Origin: Anaerolineales bacterium
Lineage (GTDB): Bacteria > Chloroflexota > Anaerolineae > Anaerolineales > UBA4823
Assembly: GCA_022865865.1 (NCBI GenBank)
Contig: JALHTN010000175.1
Span: forward strand, 1 to 7,327
Direction of reading: 5' to 3'
Length of the DNA: 7,327 nucleotides
In this document: piece after piece, positions 6,080 to 7,327 of the stretch
How the letters are laid out: every line of letters starts with the position of its first letter
Position numbering within the stretch: the stretch's first letter is position 1
Notes under the pieces: model-generated
Seen by the model: the letters and a program-made list of their open reading frames with translations, nothing else
Told to the model about the DNA's origin: nothing
Databases searched by the model: none
Made by a program: the position numbers and the translations under genes

Positions 6080-6826
6080 ATGCTGGAGATATTTAGAAAA
6101 CCGGAAACCACTTATCCGATTAATCCCAGATACCGGGCTTATGGGAAGGCGCGTATTGACATCGCCAAACGAGCCGTCACCCGCGGTGATTGGGATCGAC
6201 TATGGAAAAAATCAACGCATCCATTCCCATTTTCATGGGGCAGCAGCTGGAAGCAATGCATTGAATACAAGGTTGCTGATTTCCCCGCCGAAGTAGGATT
6301 TTTCATCGATATTCTCGGGTTCCCGGTAAATGCTTTTGATCCCGATTACGCTATGTTTACCAGCCCAAGCGGTGATTTCTATTTCTCGGTGGTTCCAACC
6401 AAGGATGGTGAATCTGCCACACCTCCTAGGGCTATCCGGCTGCAGTTCATGGTGGAGAACATCACTGATACAGCTCTTGAGTTGCAGCGACGAGGGGTAA
6501 AGTTTGACCAGATGCCTTCTCGGGTTGCCGATAACTCTGCATTTCTAATCAGTTCCTTCCACACCCCCCATGGTATTGGGATAGAATTATGGGGTTTTGA
6601 TGCGCGGTTTGATCACCGCGAGTCTGCCCAAAAGGCTGAAATATCGAAAGAAGAGAAGAAACCCAGCAAAGATACACCAGCAGAGAATTCTATTGCTGAC
6701 CAAATTTCAGGTGATGCTTTAGCTATCAAAGAATCTGCTGCTCTAGAAATTGATCATCATACGGGTCAAACCGATATTGAAAATGTCACGGGCGAGATTG
6801 AGTATGGCCCAGATGAGGAATTTTGA
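6080..6826 (+). CDS. VOC (glyoxalase-fold) family protein with a charged C-terminal tail
   Basis: The start at ATG 6080 is chosen because GGAAGGAA (6069-6076) lies just upstream. An in-frame ATG at 6011 would add 23 residues, overlap the ATL gene and lacks an RBS. The product has 248 residues. Residues ~57-175 show the vicinal oxygen chelate pattern: IEYKVADFPAEVGFFIDILG, then SPSGDFYFSVVP, LQFMVENITDTALELQRRG and TPHGIGIELWG. Glu169 fits the final metal-ligand position, while the usual His of the other strands appear to be Glu62 or a neighbour and Gln122, so metal binding is uncertain. The N-terminal ~55 residues are basic and aromatic, with no signal peptide. Residues ~178-248 are rich in Glu, Asp, Lys and Ser and are probably disordered. 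VOC proteins include glyoxalases, dioxygenases and resistance proteins. The substrate cannot be told, but sharing a promoter with an alkyl-lesion protein suggests a stress role. Confidence 0.8.
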   Translation: MLEIFRKPETTYPINPRYRAYGKARIDIAKRAVTRGDWDRLWKKSTHPFPFSWGSSWKQCIEYKVADFPAEVGFFIDILGFPVNAFDPDYAMFTSPSGDFYFSVVPTKDGESATPPRAIRLQFMVENITDTALELQRRGVKFDQMPSRVADNSAFLISSFHTPHGIGIELWGFDARFDHRESAQKAEISKEEKKPSKDTPAENSIADQISGDALAIKESAALEIDHHTGQTDIENVTGEIEYGPDEEF

Positions 6827-6911
6827 TCCAGATCAATGCTTAAACTTTGAGATCGGCTGGAAGGTGAGCATCGGATAGCGTTCAACTCTTCTTTCAAGTT
6901 TAAGATCCGAC

Positions 6912-6935
6912 ATCAAAAGACTTGATAACTTTTTT
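6912..6935 (+). terminator. Weak intrinsic terminator candidate after the VOC gene
   Basis: ATCAA (6912-6916) and TTGAT (6922-6926) form a 5-bp stem with a 5-nt loop. After AAC comes a run of six T (6930-6935). The stem is short and AT-rich, so termination would be inefficient unless the longer upstream repeat (6839-6904) also folds. Its position about 85 nt after the stop fits the end of the ATL/VOC transcript. Confidence 0.35.
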
Positions 6936-6991
6936 GTCATTCACCCATCGTGCTAATCTCGCATGAATGAGCATTAGCCTCTAACTGCGCA

Positions 6992-7019
6992 CTGACCCCC
7001 AGGGGAATTATTCGGTCAG
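6992..7019. repeat. Compound dyad, possible dispersed repeat unit
   Basis: CTGACC (6992-6997) pairs with GGTCAG (7014-7019). Inside are two nested smaller dyads: CCCC (6997-7000) with GGGG (7002-7005), and GAATTATTC (7005-7013). No T-run follows and no gene abuts it. Such compact elements in gene-free DNA are often REP-like repeats or operator sites; with a single copy in view neither can be shown. Confidence 0.3.
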
Positions 7020-7286
7020 GATTTTATCCATACATAGATCAAACTGCTGGGCTATACTATAATAAATCGTTGATTGGGTGTGATATTCCAATCCCTGAAA
7101 AATATAAACGCCTTGAATTTTAGCGACTGGTTCCCCATTCGTTATTGGCTGTCTTATCTGTGGCGAGATTCCAATTCATTTCGCTTACAGCTAGCCTTGT
7201 GTAGCACCCATCCTACGCTCTAAATGTGCATCAAGCGGAGAGACTGTAAATAATCAAAAACAAAAAATTGAGGAAATTTATTATTG

Positions 7287-7327
7287 ATGATTCACTTGTC
7301 CAGATTTACCAACCCATATCAAAGATA
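7287..7327 (+). CDS. Possible start of a gene truncated by the right edge
   Basis: ATG at 7287 opens a frame (MIHLSRFTNPYQR) that is still open at the edge after 13 codons. GAGGAA (7270-7275) lies 11 nt before it, slightly far for an RBS, or 8 nt before an in-frame TTG at 7284. A second frame from TTG 7268 (RKFIIDDSLVQIYQP) is also open but has no RBS. The visible part is too short to name a family. Confidence 0.25.
   Translation, partial: MIHLSRFTNPYQR

Larger units (their letters stand above)
6827..7327. other. 500 bases after the VOC gene with no clear gene
   Basis: No complete reading frame with an RBS is visible on either strand. The stretch holds a long imperfect inverted repeat (CTTAAACTT 6839-6847 with AAGTTTAAG 6896-6904), a weak hairpin plus T-run (6912-6935), a compound dyad (6992-7019) and an AT-rich part from 7050. 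TATAAT (7058-7063) is present, but the -35 place reads TAGATC, a poor match. A possible truncated gene start is listed at 7287. Confidence 0.55.

Noticed and set aside
6379..6564. Minus-strand 61-codon frame inside the VOC gene
   Set aside because: It is an antisense shadow with no RBS or motif.
7035..7063. Promoter with TATAAT at 7058-7063
   Set aside because: The -35 position reads TAGATC, there is no extended -10, and no supported gene follows within 200 bases.

Overview
The window looks like bacterial chromosome of about 50% GC, most likely from a member of the Chloroflexota such as Anaerolineae. This is inferred from gene content: a class III cyclase fused to a STAND-type ATPase and TPR repeats, next to a SpoIIE-type phosphatase with a cyclic-nucleotide-binding domain. 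There is no rRNA or housekeeping marker to confirm the taxon.

Left part (1-4569, minus strand): a two-gene signalling operon. The upstream gene encodes a 1260-residue cyclase/ATPase/TPR protein. Its stop codon overlaps, in a TTGA junction, the TTG start of a second gene that runs off the left edge. The second protein joins a cNMP-binding domain, a coiled coil and the start of a PP2C/SpoIIE phosphatase. The arrangement suggests a relay: an unknown ligand or partner acts on the TPR/ATPase, a cyclic nucleotide is made, and the linked phosphatase senses it and changes the phosphorylation of a STAS-type or other target.

Middle part (4570-5660): a gap of about 600 bases with interleaved inverted repeats (4764-4850) and a 10-bp hairpin (5105-5133), then a small minus-strand gene for an 81-residue unknown protein. 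Between that gene and the next lies a compact divergent control region. It holds a minus promoter, an exact CRP-type dyad (TGTGA-N6-TCACA) and a strong plus promoter whose -35/-10 spacer contains a perfect LexA-like palindrome (GAACATATGTTC).

Right part (5661-7327): a plus-strand pair. The first gene encodes an alkyltransferase-like (ATL) protein in which the MGMT active-site PCHR is PWQR. The second encodes a VOC (glyoxalase-fold) protein with a charged, probably disordered tail. The promoter signals suggest a DNA-damage-inducible pair, possibly also under cyclic-nucleotide control. The last 500 bases hold weak terminator and hairpin signals and a possible gene start cut off by the right edge, but no clear gene.
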